From: Treponema socranskii subsp. paredis ATCC 35535
GTDB lineage: Bacteria > Spirochaetota > Spirochaetia > Treponematales > Treponemataceae
Reading direction: 5' to 3'
Length of the DNA stretch: 64,000 nucleotides
Assembly (NCBI GenBank): GCA_000413015.1
Contig: KE332515.1
Coordinates: forward strand, 1 to 64,000
Shown here: positions 40,020-49,736 of the stretch, one piece after another
How positions within the stretch are numbered: position 1 is the stretch's first letter
Layout: every line of letters starts with the position of its first letter
Notes under the pieces: model-generated
Seen by the model: the letters and a program-made list of their open reading frames with translations, nothing else
Database searches by the model: none
What the model was told of the DNA's origin: nothing
Position numbers and translations under genes: made by a program

Positions 40020-40031
40020 AGGACTGTTGTT

Positions 40032-40667
40032 ATGGAAGAATTACGCTCGACCGAAGTTCTCGACAAAGAAATCGAAACGGACGCACGGAAAAAAGCGGAA
40101 CGCATTTTGGCAAAAGCCGACAGCGACGGAAAAGCGCTCGTCGCTGATGTCGCGCACCGCATCGAAAAATTTACGGAAGAAAAAACCGCAGAATATCAAA
40201 AAAAGACGGAAAACTATCGGGCGGACAGAGACGCCGTCGTCCCTCTTGAAAAAGAGCGTTTTCTCGTTTCGTTTATCGAAAGTGCGATTGTAAAAGCGAT
40301 CGATTCGTACCTCGACGCGCTGGGGGAAGAAAAGCGCATTGCGCTCGCCGTACGCCGATGGAACGCGTATAAGAGCGTTGTCGCTTTTCAAAAAGTGAAC
40401 GCTTTTGTGTTCGGCTTCGATGCGGCAAACGCGGAAGCGGCTTTGAAAAAAGAAGGTGTGCCGCTTGCATCCTGTACGCCGGTCGCATACGAAAAAAGCG
40501 GCGATGAAGGGATCGACGGCTTGACATTTAAAGAGGGTATCATCCTCGAAACGGAAGATACAATGATCCGCTGCCGTCTGACGCTTTCGCAAATCGTCGG
40601 CGAGCTTGAAACGGAACACCGCGCGGAACTCGCAAAAGCTCTGTTCGGCGGGAGGTTTGATTCATGA
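40032..40667 (+). CDS. ntpE: V-type ATPase subunit E
   Basis: A 211-residue peripheral-stalk subunit. The first 75 residues are a charged helix ([26 protein letters not shown]), and the C-terminal half is a globular alpha/beta head with the block [31 protein letters not shown], which is typical of subunit E. It pairs with the G/H-like subunit at the start of the operon. Its stop overlaps the start of subunit A (ATGA-type), showing coupling. Confidence 0.87.
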   Translation: MEELRSTEVLDKEIETDARKKAERILAKADSDGKALVADVAHRIEKFTEEKTAEYQKKTENYRADRDAVVPLEKERFLVSFIESAIVKAIDSYLDALGEEKRIALAVRRWNAYKSVVAFQKVNAFVFGFDAANAEAALKKEGVPLASCTPVAYEKSGDEGIDGLTFKEGIILETEDTMIRCRLTLSQIVGELETEHRAELAKALFGGRFDS

Positions 40668-42454
40668 CAGTTGAAGGGAAAATTACGCGCATTTCAGGGC
40701 CCATCGTTTTTGCGGAAGGGCTCGACAAATGCGGATTATACGATGTCGTCGATGTCGGCGAAAAAAAGCTCATCGGCGAAATCATCAGACAAAATAAAGG
40801 CAAAGCGACCGTTCAAGTGTACGAAGACGATACCGGCATGCACGTCGGTGAAAAGATCGTAAGCTACGGACGCCCTCTGTCGCTCAGGCTCGGGCCGGGA
40901 CTTGTCGGCACGATTTACGACGGTATCCAGCGCCCGCTCGAATCGATGTACGAAGACGGGACTGCGTTTTTGCTTCCGGGGCAGCGTACCGAACCGCTCG
41001 ATACGAAAAAAACGTGGCACTTCGATGCCGGAAAAACTTCCGACGGAAAAACGATAGGCGAGGGTTCTCCGATCGCGCCGGGTCTCCCGCTCGGCACGGT
41101 ACGGGAAACGCCGTCGATTTTGCATACGATTATGGTGCCGCCCTATATCCGCGGGCGCGTGCTTAAAACGTTTAAAGGAAGCTGCGATTGTACCGTCGAC
41201 GATGTCATTGCGACGACGGAATTGGATGAAGAGATAAAACTTTCACAGTATTGGCCGGTGCGATCTCCGCGCCCCTATACCGAAAAGCTTACGGTATCCC
41301 AGCCCCTCGTTACGGGGCTCCGCGTTATCGACGTGTTTTTTCCGCTGTCGAAGGGCGGAACCGCGGCAATCCCCGGCGGTTTCGGTACGGGCAAAACGAT
41401 GACGCAGCACGCCGTTGCAAAGTGGTGCGATGCCGATCTCATCGTCTACATCGGCTGCGGAGAGCGCGGAAACGAAATGACTGACGTTCTTACCGAATTC
41501 CCCGAAATCATCGACCCGCGGACGGGACGCTCCATCATGGAACGCACGATCCTCATCGCGAATACGTCGAATATGCCCGTCGCCGCGCGCGAAGTGTCGC
41601 TGTATTCGGGCATCACGCTTGCCGAATATTACCGCGATATGGGTATGGCAGTCGCGATCATGGCCGATTCTACGAGCCGCTGGGCGGAAGCGCTCCGCGA
41701 GCTTTCGGGCCGCATGGAAGAGATGCCTGCCGAAGAAGGCTTTCCCGCCTATCTTCCGACGCGCCTTGCAAGTTTTTACGAGAGGGCGGGACGCATCAAT
41801 TCGCTGTGCGCGAGGGAAGGATCGGTTTCCGTTATCGGCGCGGTTTCTCCTCCGGGAGGCGATTTTTCGGAACCCGTCACCCAGCATACGAAGCGCTTTA
41901 TACGCTGCTTCTGGGCGCTCGATCGGGATTTGGCAAACGCGCGCCATTATCCGGCTATCGGCTGGATCGATTCATATTCCGAATATGCCGACGAAGTGAA
42001 GGATTGGTGGGAACAACGTAATCCCGAGTGGTCGTCGGTGCGTACGGGAGCGCTCGACCTTTTAAAGCGGGAACAGCACCTGCAGCAAATCGTGCGCCTC
42101 ATCGGACCCGACGCGCTTCCCGATGCCGACCGCCTCGTGCTTTCGGTTGCGGAAATGATTAAAAACGGATTTTTACAGCAGGATCAATTCGATCAAATTG
42201 ATGCGTACTGCGTTTCGAAAAAACAGATCGCGATCCTCGTGCTCATCATGGATTATTATTCGTCGGCGCTCGCGCTCATAAAAAGCGGCGCGCCCCTGGT
42301 GAAGTTGACGGGTCTTCCGGTGCGCGAAGAGATTATGCGTATCAAGTCGAAGTATACGAACGACGAAGCCGATAAAATTCAGGATGTGAAGATGCACCTT
42401 GAAAATCAGCTCGACGAATTGAGACGGCTTTACCGAAGGACAGGCAGCGTATGA
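40664..42454 (+). CDS. ntpA: V-type ATPase catalytic subunit A
   Basis: The 596-residue catalytic subunit. Walker A is GGFGTGKT at residues 238-245, followed by the catalytic Glu region [18 protein letters not shown], the Walker B area and the [39 protein letters not shown] block. The non-homologous insert near residues 110-190 that is specific to V/A-type A subunits is present. Three copies alternate with subunit B in the head. It overlaps both neighbours by four bases, so expression of E, A and B is coupled. Confidence 0.97.
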   Translation: MTVEGKITRISGPIVFAEGLDKCGLYDVVDVGEKKLIGEIIRQNKGKATVQVYEDDTGMHVGEKIVSYGRPLSLRLGPGLVGTIYDGIQRPLESMYEDGTAFLLPGQRTEPLDTKKTWHFDAGKTSDGKTIGEGSPIAPGLPLGTVRETPSILHTIMVPPYIRGRVLKTFKGSCDCTVDDVIATTELDEEIKLSQYWPVRSPRPYTEKLTVSQPLVTGLRVIDVFFPLSKGGTAAIPGGFGTGKTMTQHAVAKWCDADLIVYIGCGERGNEMTDVLTEFPEIIDPRTGRSIMERTILIANTSNMPVAAREVSLYSGITLAEYYRDMGMAVAIMADSTSRWAEALRELSGRMEEMPAEEGFPAYLPTRLASFYERAGRINSLCAREGSVSVIGAVSPPGGDFSEPVTQHTKRFIRCFWALDRDLANARHYPAIGWIDSYSEYADEVKDWWEQRNPEWSSVRTGALDLLKREQHLQQIVRLIGPDALPDADRLVLSVAEMIKNGFLQQDQFDQIDAYCVSKKQIAILVLIMDYYSSALALIKSGAPLVKLTGLPVREEIMRIKSKYTNDEADKIQDVKMHLENQLDELRRLYRRTGSV

Positions 42455-43872
42455 AAGGAATAGAATACCGCGGATTTACGTCGGTCGACGGTCCGATCGT
42501 CATTGTCCGCCGAACCGAAAATATTTTTTACCTCGAAACGGTGTGCGTGCGTGACAGAAACGGAAACAAGCGTATCGGACGCGTTATGGATCTTTCCGAA
42601 GACGCGGCGGTCGTTCAGATTTTCGGCAATACGACCGGTCTCGACCTCGATGCGACGACTTACGAATTCCTCGACACGCCGCTCGAACTGCGCGTCGGCG
42701 AAGGATTGCTCGGCCGCATTTTCAACGGGCTCGGTGAACCGATCGACGGATACCCTCCCATCGTATCGTCGGAACTCGTCAATATAAACGGAAACCCGAT
42801 CAATCCCTATGCGCGTATCTACCCGCGCGATTTTATCCAAACGGGTATTTCGGCGATCGACGGCATGAACTCGCTCGTGCGCGGACAAAAGCTTCCGATT
42901 TTCAGCGGCAACGGTTTACCGCACAATAAGCTCGCCGCGCAGATCATCCGTCAGGCAAAGCTCCGCTCGAGCGACGAACAGTTCGTTATGGTCTTCGCCG
43001 GCATGGGAATCAAATACGATATCGCGCGCTTTTTTACCGACACCTTTGAAGAATCGGGCGTCCTTTCGAAAGTCGTCATGTTTCAGTCGCTCGCCGACGC
43101 TCCGTCCATCGAACGCATCATCACGCCGAGGTGCGCGCTTACGGCGGCGGAATACCTCGCGTTCAAAAAAGGTATGCACGTTCTCGTCGTGCTCACCGAT
43201 ATGACGAATTACTGCGAAGCGCTCCGCGAAATCTCGACGACGCGTGGCGAAGTGCCCGGCCGCAAAGGCTATCCCGGCTACCTTTATTCCGACCTCGCGG
43301 AACTTTACGAACGGGCGGGGCGCATTAAGGGATCTGCCGGTTCGATCACGCAGATTCCGATTTTGACGATGCCGAACGACGACATATCGCATCCTATTCC
43401 CGACTTGACCGGCTATATCACCGAAGGACAGATCGTTCTCGACAGAGAGCTTTCGCAAAAAGGATTGTATCCGCCCGTCGCGGGGCTTCCGAGCCTTTCG
43501 CGCCTCATGAAAGACGGTATCGGAGTTGCAAAGGACGGCAGGGTCATGACGCGGGAAGATCACGCGAACGTTTCGAGTCAGCTTTTCGCTTCGTATTCGA
43601 AAGTGAAGTCGGTACGGAATCTCGCGGCGATTATCGGCGACGAAGAGCTTTCTCCGCTCGACCGCGAGTACCTCAAGTTCGGCGATAAATTCGAAAACGA
43701 ATTTTTGATGCAGGGCGAATACGAAAACCGCACGATAGAACAGACGCTCGATTTGGGCTGGAAGATTTTGTCGACGCTGCCGCGCGAAGAGCTCTACCGC
43801 ATCAAACCGGAGTACATCGAAAAATATATGCCGAAAAGCGAAGACGAAAGCGGAGATGCGGAGCGGAACTAG
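42451..43872 (+). CDS. ntpB: V-type ATPase subunit B
   Basis: The 473-residue non-catalytic head subunit. It has the V-type B signature with no P-loop: [18 protein letters not shown]-like ([21 protein letters not shown]) where A has GTGKT. Other family blocks are [61 protein letters not shown] and [11 protein letters not shown]. It stacks with A at nucleotide-binding interfaces and contributes the arginine finger. Confidence 0.97.
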   Translation: MKGIEYRGFTSVDGPIVIVRRTENIFYLETVCVRDRNGNKRIGRVMDLSEDAAVVQIFGNTTGLDLDATTYEFLDTPLELRVGEGLLGRIFNGLGEPIDGYPPIVSSELVNINGNPINPYARIYPRDFIQTGISAIDGMNSLVRGQKLPIFSGNGLPHNKLAAQIIRQAKLRSSDEQFVMVFAGMGIKYDIARFFTDTFEESGVLSKVVMFQSLADAPSIERIITPRCALTAAEYLAFKKGMHVLVVLTDMTNYCEALREISTTRGEVPGRKGYPGYLYSDLAELYERAGRIKGSAGSITQIPILTMPNDDISHPIPDLTGYITEGQIVLDRELSQKGLYPPVAGLPSLSRLMKDGIGVAKDGRVMTREDHANVSSQLFASYSKVKSVRNLAAIIGDEELSPLDREYLKFGDKFENEFLMQGEYENRTIEQTLDLGWKILSTLPREELYRIKPEYIEKYMPKSEDESGDAERN

Positions 43873-43875
43873 CCT

Positions 43876-44496
43876 ATGGCAAAACTGAATATTGCGCCGA
43901 CAAAATCGAACCTCCTCGCCATGAAAGAGCAGCTCGCCGTGTCCAAAAACGGTTACGACCTCTTGGAGCAAAAACGCGAAATCCTCGTCATGGAACTCAT
44001 GCACATGGTCGAAAACGTCAAACTCCTCGAGCACGATATCGACAAAGTGATCGAAGAAGCGTATCCCGCGTTTCGGAAAATGCTCGCGAGTATGGGAAGC
44101 GATCAAGTCGAGCGGATATCGCACGGCGTGCACTATGATTTTGTCATACACGAAAAACAGGAAACGCTCGGCGGCATGTCGTTCAAATCGCTCGACGTGG
44201 AACTTCCGAAAAAAGAATTGTTTTATTCGTTTATGGGCACTTCATCCGACAGCGATAAAGCGATGGATCTCTTTTTTCGGCTGCTCGCGCTTTTGACGAA
44301 GATGGCGTCGATCCGCACGATCGTATGGCGGCTCGCGGGCGAAGTGAAAAAGACTCAGCGGCGGGTCAACGCGCTCGACAAGATGATCATCCCGCAGACG
44401 AGCGAAACGAAAAAATATATCGAAAGCGTACTTGAAGAGCGTGATCGTGAAAATATCTTTACGCTCAAAGCGCTGAAAAACCGCAACAGGCGATAG
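43876..44496 (+). CDS. ntpD: V-type ATPase subunit D (central axle)
   Basis: A 206-residue, mostly helical protein forming the rotor axle. NIAPTKSNLLAMKEQLAVSKNGYDLLEQKREILVMEL is the standard opening, and AGEVKKTQRRVNALDKMIIPQTSETKKYIESVLEERDRENIFTLKALK the standard end. It follows subunit B by three bases and closes the ATPase operon, though the Usp gene 24 bases on may be read with it. Confidence 0.95.
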   Translation: MAKLNIAPTKSNLLAMKEQLAVSKNGYDLLEQKREILVMELMHMVENVKLLEHDIDKVIEEAYPAFRKMLASMGSDQVERISHGVHYDFVIHEKQETLGGMSFKSLDVELPKKELFYSFMGTSSDSDKAMDLFFRLLALLTKMASIRTIVWRLAGEVKKTQRRVNALDKMIIPQTSETKKYIESVLEERDRENIFTLKALKNRNRR

Positions 44497-44519
44497 CCGA
44501 TAGTCGATGGAGGTATGCA

Positions 44520-45026
44520 ATGAGTAAACCGCTTTTCAGCCGTATTCTTGTCGCCGTCAACGGATCCGAAGCTTCGATTCAGGCTGCGATGTACGGCATC
44601 ATTATGGCAAAGACCTATCACCTCGATTTGAAATTTATATACGTCGTCGATACCGCGACGATTAAGCGATTGACCTTGTCGAAATTTTTTGCGAGCGATG
44701 AGCGAAAGCTCTACGAAGAAAATCTCATCGCCGACGGGAAAAAATATCTTGCGTATACGGGAGATTTGGCAAAATCAAAAGGCGTTACCGCCGAAACGGA
44801 ACTGCTCAACGGAGCCGTATGGGCGGAGATCGTCAAAGCGGCCGACGACTATAACGCGGACTTTATCCTCCTCGGCGGAAAAATACGCGACGTATCGTAC
44901 ACGCCTTCGGGCTCAAACCGAAGCGATGTCGTTTCTCTCGACCAAAGCCAAACGATCGCCGCTGCAAACTGCTCGGTCATCGTCGTAAAGCAAAAAGACA
45001 TAGAGCAATTATTTAAAATCGCATAA
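44520..45026 (+). CDS. Universal stress protein (UspA family)
   Basis: A 168-residue single Usp domain. It opens with FSRILVAVNGSEASIQAAMYGI and has DFILLGGK in place of the usual D.IV.G..G, then a Ser-rich loop, and SVIVVK near the end, the last strand of the fold. The G-2x-G-9x-G ATP motif is not intact, so ATP binding is doubtful. Its location directly behind the ATPase operon, with a 24-base gap, suggests shared transcription. Confidence 0.87.
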   Translation: MSKPLFSRILVAVNGSEASIQAAMYGIIMAKTYHLDLKFIYVVDTATIKRLTLSKFFASDERKLYEENLIADGKKYLAYTGDLAKSKGVTAETELLNGAVWAEIVKAADDYNADFILLGGKIRDVSYTPSGSNRSDVVSLDQSQTIAAANCSVIVVKQKDIEQLFKIA

Positions 45027-45038
45027 GGGTACGGCCGC

Positions 45039-45836
45039 TTGGAAAACTGCTATGAAATCCTCGGCGTCTCGCACGATGCGTCGGCGTCGGAGATAAAACG
45101 CGCGTTCAGACAAAAAGCGAAAGAGTATCATCCCGATACGTCAAAAAAAAACGGCGTCGATACGACCGCCCTTTTCCGACGCCTCGTGCAGGCTTACGAC
45201 ATTCTCTCCGATGCACGCCAGCGTTCCATATTTGACAATTCTTTTTTCAGCCGCTATCATATACGGAAAGTCCGAGAAAACTCGTTCGATTATCATTCGT
45301 GGCTTTCGGAACGCAGCGACGATGAAAGCAGGGCAAAGCTCATATTTTGGGATCTTATGCACCACCGCGAAGACGAAGCCGTTTCGGAATTCAAACGCAT
45401 GACGACTTCTCGTCCGAGCTTTAATCTTGCAAGATGGTTTTCGCGCGAAGACTTTATGGATTACGGCTACATCCTTGCCGAAGAGCTTACGGTGCGCGGA
45501 GAGTTTTACGATGCGTTTTTGCTGCTCGAGCGGATTATTAAAATGGAATACAAGAGCGATTATTTCAGGCTCTTTTTCCCGGAAGTGATTTCGTTTGCGC
45601 TCCATATTTTAAAAAGCAATATCGAAGGAAGTGTCAGCGACGAGCTTGCCCTCGACGCGTGGGAGCGGGCTCTCGATCTTAACTTTTCGGCGGCGGACGA
45701 TTCATTTTTTTTGAAAAAGATGGCGAAAGCTTATATCAGACTCGGCGATCGTCATACGGCGGACATCTGTTTTGAAGAGAGTGAAAAATTAATAAAAAAA
45801 AATATGCGAGGTGTTTATGATACGGTTAAAGAATGA
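45039..45836 (+). CDS. J-domain protein
   Basis: A 265-residue co-chaperone-like protein. Residues 1-65 are a J domain (ENCYEILGVSHDASASEIKRAFRQKAKEYHPDTSKK) with the essential HPD motif. The rest is a helical, TPR-like region (YGYILAEELTVRGEFYDAFLLLERII, then AYIRLGDRHTADICFEESEKL), so it probably recruits an Hsp70 to particular clients. It begins with TTG at 45039. The methionine aminopeptidase gene starts within its last 20 bases. Confidence 0.88.
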   Translation: MENCYEILGVSHDASASEIKRAFRQKAKEYHPDTSKKNGVDTTALFRRLVQAYDILSDARQRSIFDNSFFSRYHIRKVRENSFDYHSWLSERSDDESRAKLIFWDLMHHREDEAVSEFKRMTTSRPSFNLARWFSREDFMDYGYILAEELTVRGEFYDAFLLLERIIKMEYKSDYFRLFFPEVISFALHILKSNIEGSVSDELALDAWERALDLNFSAADDSFFLKKMAKAYIRLGDRHTADICFEESEKLIKKNMRGVYDTVKE

Positions 45837-46572
45837 CGATGAAATCGCAGGTATCAGAAAATCCTGCCACCTGCTTGCGGATATGTTCAACGAAATCCTC
45901 CCGCGCGTAAAAGCGGGTATGTCGACGAAGGACATCGACGATATGTGCAAGCATTTTATGCTTGCTCATCACGGCAAACCCGCGTGGTACCGCGAAAATT
46001 TTCCCGGAGCCGTGTGCGTCAGCGTCAACGAAGAAGTCATACACGGCGTTCCGTCGTCGAAAAAGATAATCCACGATGGAGATTTGGTTTCGATCGATGC
46101 GGGAATCGATTTGGACGGTTTTATCAGCGATTCGACGCACACGGTGCAGGTCGGAAACGTCCGTCCGGAGTGGAAAGCGCTCGACGATGTGACGAGGGAA
46201 TGCCTTGCCGCGGGGATTGCTGCCTGCGTCGTCGGAAACAGGATCCACGACATTTCAAAGGCGGTCAACGATATCGCCGTGCGTCACAACTACGGCGTCG
46301 TCTACGAATATTGCGGTCACGGTGTCGGTCTTGACGTGCATGAAGATCCGTCGATCCCGAATTGCCCCTCGGGACCGAATCCGCGCATTCAGGCGGGTAT
46401 GGTACTTGCGATCGAGCCGATGATCAATCTCGGAACGGCGGACGTCGTGACGGCGGATAACGGCTGGACTGTCCTGACCGCCGACGGAAAAGCGTCCGCG
46501 CACGAAGAGCACACAGTCGCGGTTTTCAAAGACCGTACGGAAATACTCACCGCGCTCGACTATGCCGGATAA
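45817..46572 (+). CDS. map: Methionine aminopeptidase
   Basis: Removes N-terminal Met from new proteins. The five metal ligands are visible: Asp in VSIDAGIDLDGF, Asp in FISDSTHTVQ, His in YCGHGVGLDVHEDP, Glu in LAIEPMINLG and Glu in AHEEHTVAVF. Length, 251, fits type Ia. GAGGTG lies just before the ATG at 45817, which overlaps the J-protein gene's end by 20 bases. Confidence 0.96.
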   Translation: MIRLKNDDEIAGIRKSCHLLADMFNEILPRVKAGMSTKDIDDMCKHFMLAHHGKPAWYRENFPGAVCVSVNEEVIHGVPSSKKIIHDGDLVSIDAGIDLDGFISDSTHTVQVGNVRPEWKALDDVTRECLAAGIAACVVGNRIHDISKAVNDIAVRHNYGVVYEYCGHGVGLDVHEDPSIPNCPSGPNPRIQAGMVLAIEPMINLGTADVVTADNGWTVLTADGKASAHEEHTVAVFKDRTEILTALDYAG

Positions 46573-46920
46573 GGGTGGATGAAACGGCGCGTACGCCCGC
46601 GTGGAGCAGTGCCCGAGGCAGCGACCGGAACGAAGTGAGGACGCCGAGCGCGAGCGAGCTGCGGAAGGCGGGTTCTTCCGATACGCTTCGTTCTTATAAA
46701 ATTCGAAGTATTCGATTAAGAAGAATAACAATTTTTTTAACTAACAGAATTTTATTAAAATCGCCGCGCTTTTTTGTAACACTTGTCCTTTGATATGTAT
46801 TATTTTAATAGTATGGATGTCGGGATGAAAGTGTTTCACAATAAAATGCTTTCGGCATTCATAGCAATAAAAGAGCGGACTGCGGCAATTGCGTGCAGCG
46901 GCGCTCCGGAGGTTTCGATT
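46573..46920. other. Intergenic region with a GC-rich element and the htrA leader
   Basis: No gene is supported. The first 110 bases are GC-rich and contain CCGGAACGAAGTGAGG (46625-46640), closely like CCCGAACGCAGTGAGG at 59544-59559. The second half is AT-rich and likely holds the htrA promoter. Just before htrA, CTCCGGAG makes the ribosome site self-complementary. The htrA frame stays open for 46 codons upstream, but no start there has a ribosome site. Confidence 0.5.
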
Positions 46921-48399
46921 ATGAAAACATGGACAAAGAGGATAATCGGCATTTCGTGCGCGGCCGTTTTGGCATTCGGTGCGATTTCGCTTTCGTGCAG
47001 AAAGACGCCGGTAAACGGAAGCGCGGACACGGCTTTTGCGGAAACGAAAACGACGTCTCCCATACCCGCCGATTCTTTAAAGATGATCCAAGCGATGCAG
47101 GATGCGTTCCGCTCGATCAGCGATACGCTGCTTCCTTCGGTCGTGGAAATCGACGTGACGGAAACGAAGACGGTGCAGTCGAATCCGCTCGGGGATCTGC
47201 CGTTCTTTTTTTTCGGCATGCCGAATCAGGGCGGCGGAAGAGAGAGGCAGTATGAACAGCAGGGACTCGGATCGGGCGTTATCGTACGCCGCACGGGAAA
47301 TACGCTTTACGTGCTTACGAACAATCACGTTGCCGGCGAAGCGACGAAGATTTCCGTAAAGCTCAACGATGGACGGCAGTTCGACGGCAAACTCGTCGGA
47401 GCCGATTCCCGCATGGACGTCGCTCTCGTTTCGTTCGAATCGAGCGATAAATCGATTCCCGTCGCCTCTCTCGGAGATTCGGATGCGGTGCACACGGGCG
47501 ATCTCTGCTTTGCGATGGGAGCGCCTCTCGGCTACAATCAGTCGGTGACGCAGGGCATCATCAGCGCGACCGGCAGAAGCGGCAGCGATATCGGCAATAT
47601 CAGCGATTTTATTCAAACCGATGCGGCGATCAATCAGGGAAACTCGGGCGGTCCTCTTATCAATATCTACGGAGAAGTGATCGGCATCAATACGTGGATC
47701 GCTTCTCAATCCGGCGGCTCTCAGGGGCTCGGCTTTGCGATCCCGATCAACAATATCAAAAGCGCGATCGACGACTTTATCTCGAACGGAAAATTGGCAT
47801 ACGGCTGGCTCGGCGTTTCGCTCGTCGACATTTCCTCGGAATATAAGACGGCGCTCGGTGTCGCGGATAAAGAAGGCGCCTTCGCTTCGCAGATTTTCCG
47901 CGATTCTCCTGCGCAAAAGGGCGGCATCCAGCCCGGAGATTATATCGTTTCGCTGAACGGAAAGAGCGTCAAAAGCGTCAATCAGCTTGTGCGAGACGTC
48001 GGAAATTTGAAAGCCGGTTCTACGGTGTCTTTCGAAGTGCTTCGCGGCAAGCAGACGGTAAAGCTTTCCGTCAAAATCGAAGCGCGGAGCGAAAACGTAT
48101 CGGGCGACAACAGCAAACTCTGGCCGGGCTTTATCGCACTTCCGCTCACCGAAAAAACGCGAAAAGACTTGAAGCTCGACAACGCGAGAATACAGGGAGT
48201 TGCCGTTACGAGCGTGCTCGAAAAATCGCCTGCGGCTTCTCTCCGCCTGCAAAACGGAGACGTGATTACCGCCGTCAACGGCAAATCGATAAGTTCGATC
48301 GAAGACTTTTACGCCGAACTCGGTAAAGCCAAGCGCAGCGTCAACTTCGACGTGTATTCGAACGGCGGCACGATTACGACGGGAACGTATAAGTTTTAA
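46921..48399 (+). CDS. htrA: HtrA/DegP-type serine protease, lipoprotein form
   Basis: A 492-residue envelope protease for protein quality control. The lipobox AISLSC puts the lipidated Cys at residue 26. The trypsin-like triad is H136 (LTNNHVAGEA), D166 (SRMDVALVSF) and S242 (INQGNSGGPLIN). Two PDZ domains follow, at about residues 290-375 and 395-485. GGAGG nine bases before the ATG sets the start. The lipid anchor would tether it to a membrane face in the periplasm. It is single-gene, with a strong terminator 165 bases downstream. Confidence 0.94.
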   Translation: MKTWTKRIIGISCAAVLAFGAISLSCRKTPVNGSADTAFAETKTTSPIPADSLKMIQAMQDAFRSISDTLLPSVVEIDVTETKTVQSNPLGDLPFFFFGMPNQGGGRERQYEQQGLGSGVIVRRTGNTLYVLTNNHVAGEATKISVKLNDGRQFDGKLVGADSRMDVALVSFESSDKSIPVASLGDSDAVHTGDLCFAMGAPLGYNQSVTQGIISATGRSGSDIGNISDFIQTDAAINQGNSGGPLINIYGEVIGINTWIASQSGGSQGLGFAIPINNIKSAIDDFISNGKLAYGWLGVSLVDISSEYKTALGVADKEGAFASQIFRDSPAQKGGIQPGDYIVSLNGKSVKSVNQLVRDVGNLKAGSTVSFEVLRGKQTVKLSVKIEARSENVSGDNSKLWPGFIALPLTEKTRKDLKLDNARIQGVAVTSVLEKSPAASLRLQNGDVITAVNGKSISSIEDFYAELGKAKRSVNFDVYSNGGTITTGTYKF

Positions 48400-48564
48400 A
48401 GCCGTACTTTTTCTCTCCGCCGTGCCGGCGGGGAGGGCAGGACGGTTTACACCGTTTTCGCTTTAATTTTGCGGTTCGACTGCAGTGCAGCCGGACGGAA
48501 TAAAAGCGCGGCGATCCTTTATGGAAAATGTCCTAAAACCAGTGCTCGGTCGATTTTATATGCG

Positions 48565-48614
48565 AAGCGGCGGTTTGCACTCAAAGTAGCGGAAACCGCC
48601 GCTTTTGTGTTTTT
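48565..48614 (+). terminator. Intrinsic terminator
   Basis: AAGCGGCGGTTT (48565-48576) pairs with AAACCGCCGCTT (48593-48604), followed by TTGTGTTTTT. It would end transcripts from htrA or from the stretch 48400-48560, which otherwise has only a CTCTCCGCCG/CGGCGGGGAG hairpin near 48415. Confidence 0.8.
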
Positions 48615-48661
48615 AAAATTATTGAAACGTTTTTCCTGCGGTTGCGCAAATTTTTTAAACG

Positions 48662-49339
48662 ATGTATGCTGTCCTCATGTATCTTTTTTTAATTGTTTTT
48701 ATGCCTCTATCGCTCGTATGGTATCTTATGCATGAAAAAGATAAAGCGGTGATTCTCGTCGCCATAACCGGAGCTCTTTCGTCGATCGTGTTTTGCGCGT
48801 TCAAAGCTTTTTTTTCATTTTCATACCGTACGCCGCGCGCTGGATTTTTCGTAAACTATGCATATATTCTGCTCGCCTATACGCTCATTCCCGTCGCCGC
48901 AGTCTATCTCATCTTTTTAGTTTTTTCAAAAGACGACGATGCCTTTCTTGCCAAGTCCTACTTTCCGCTTTTATGCGCATTTTTTTCCGTGTATGTGCCG
49001 TATACGGTACTTGCCGGCAGCCGTTCTGCTTATTCGGCGTTCGAGCTTTTTTGTAAGCCCGTGCTCTATACGGCGATGCTTGCATCGTCGGCCGTCTGCG
49101 TTTTTTTTCTGTATCGAGCGGGAACAGCGGGAAAACAACTTCGAACGTGGGCTGTCATGCTTATCATCTCTCTTTTCGTGCCTGCCGCGATCGAAGCCGC
49201 GTGGTTCGTGGGTTTTCCGTTTTTCGTATGGCTGCCGTTTTTTGCCGTATACTTGTTTTTTTCAGCTTGCGGAGCCGTCCGCTTTCAGTGCGGAAAATTT
49301 CGGGAAGACGGTATTTCGATTTTTTTGCCGAACGGTTAA
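48662..49339 (+). CDS. Hypothetical membrane protein
   Basis: A 225-residue protein with seven likely helices (around residues 4-21, 28-47, 62-85, 100-118, 130-150, 160-180 and 185-210). It is rich in Phe and Ala and has no charged motif that would suggest a transporter or enzyme. Starts at 48662 or 48677 are both possible and neither has a good ribosome site. A long hairpin begins right at its stop codon. Confidence 0.65.
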   Translation: MYAVLMYLFLIVFMPLSLVWYLMHEKDKAVILVAITGALSSIVFCAFKAFFSFSYRTPRAGFFVNYAYILLAYTLIPVAAVYLIFLVFSKDDDAFLAKSYFPLLCAFFSVYVPYTVLAGSRSAYSAFELFCKPVLYTAMLASSAVCVFFLYRAGTAGKQLRTWAVMLIISLFVPAAIEAAWFVGFPFFVWLPFFAVYLFFSACGAVRFQCGKFREDGISIFLPNG

Positions 49340-49423
49340 ACGAGACGCTGAAATAGCGCGTCTCGTTTAACTGCGAGTTTTTTTTGAAAACTCGCGGATA
49401 TACGTGTGCGCACTTGCGCACCG
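49335..49423. repeat. Modular hairpin element, copy 1
   Basis: A perfect 14-bp stem GTTAAACGAGACGC / GCGTCTCGTTTAAC around TGAAATAGC (49335-49371) is followed two bases later by a 50-bp block (49374-49423). That block repeats exactly at 49516-49565. It begins with a CGAGTTTT/AAAACTCG hairpin and contains GTGCGC-ACTT-GCGCAC. Confidence 0.88.
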
Positions 49424-49477
49424 ATTGCACATCTCCTAAATCTGAAGATTTACTCGCTGCGCAATTTTAAGGAAGGT

Positions 49478-49565
49478 TTAAAAGTACCGCTCAAATGGCG
49501 CGGTACTTTTAACATCGAGTTTTTTTTGAAAACTCGCGGATATACGTGTGCGCACTTGCGCACCG
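49478..49565. repeat. Modular hairpin element, copy 2
   Basis: A 13-bp stem TTAAAAGTACCGC / GCGGTACTTTTAA (49478-49512) around TCAAATGGC is followed three bases later by the identical 50-bp block. The stem sequence differs from copy 1 on both sides, keeping pairing, whereas the nine-base loop is nearly the same. Confidence 0.88.
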
Positions 49566-49614
49566 TCCGCGTTTAAATCTTGTCTTATAGCGAAAAACGT
49601 CGTAAAGCGATAAA

Positions 49615-49666
49615 CAAAAAAGCGCGCAAAACGAGAGGCTTTTTCTTATGTTTTGCGCGCCTTTTT
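49615..49666. terminator. Bidirectional intrinsic terminator after fba
   Basis: GCGCGCAAAAC (49622-49632) pairs with GTTTTGCGCGC (49650-49660). A-rich and T-rich flanks on both sides allow termination of fba on the minus strand and of any plus-strand transcript from the element region. A smaller CCGTTTT/AAAACGG hairpin lies at 49683-49698. Confidence 0.85.
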
Positions 49667-49736
49667 ATAAAATTAATAATTTTCCGTTTTGAAAAACGGA
49701 TCGATTTTTAAACGACGAATTTGATTCGGTTTTACG

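Noticed and set aside
42916-44151. Long minus-strand open frame opposite ATPase subunits B and D
   Set aside because: It is an antisense shadow of two well-identified genes and is His/Arg/Phe-rich without any known domain.
46880-46920. RNA thermometer over the htrA ribosome site
   Set aside because: CTCCGGAG is self-complementary, but only a very short hairpin would form and no longer pairing partner was found by eye; folding would be needed to claim it.
47077-48252. Long minus-strand open frame opposite htrA
   Set aside because: Same reason: it mirrors the codon usage of htrA and has no domain or start signals.
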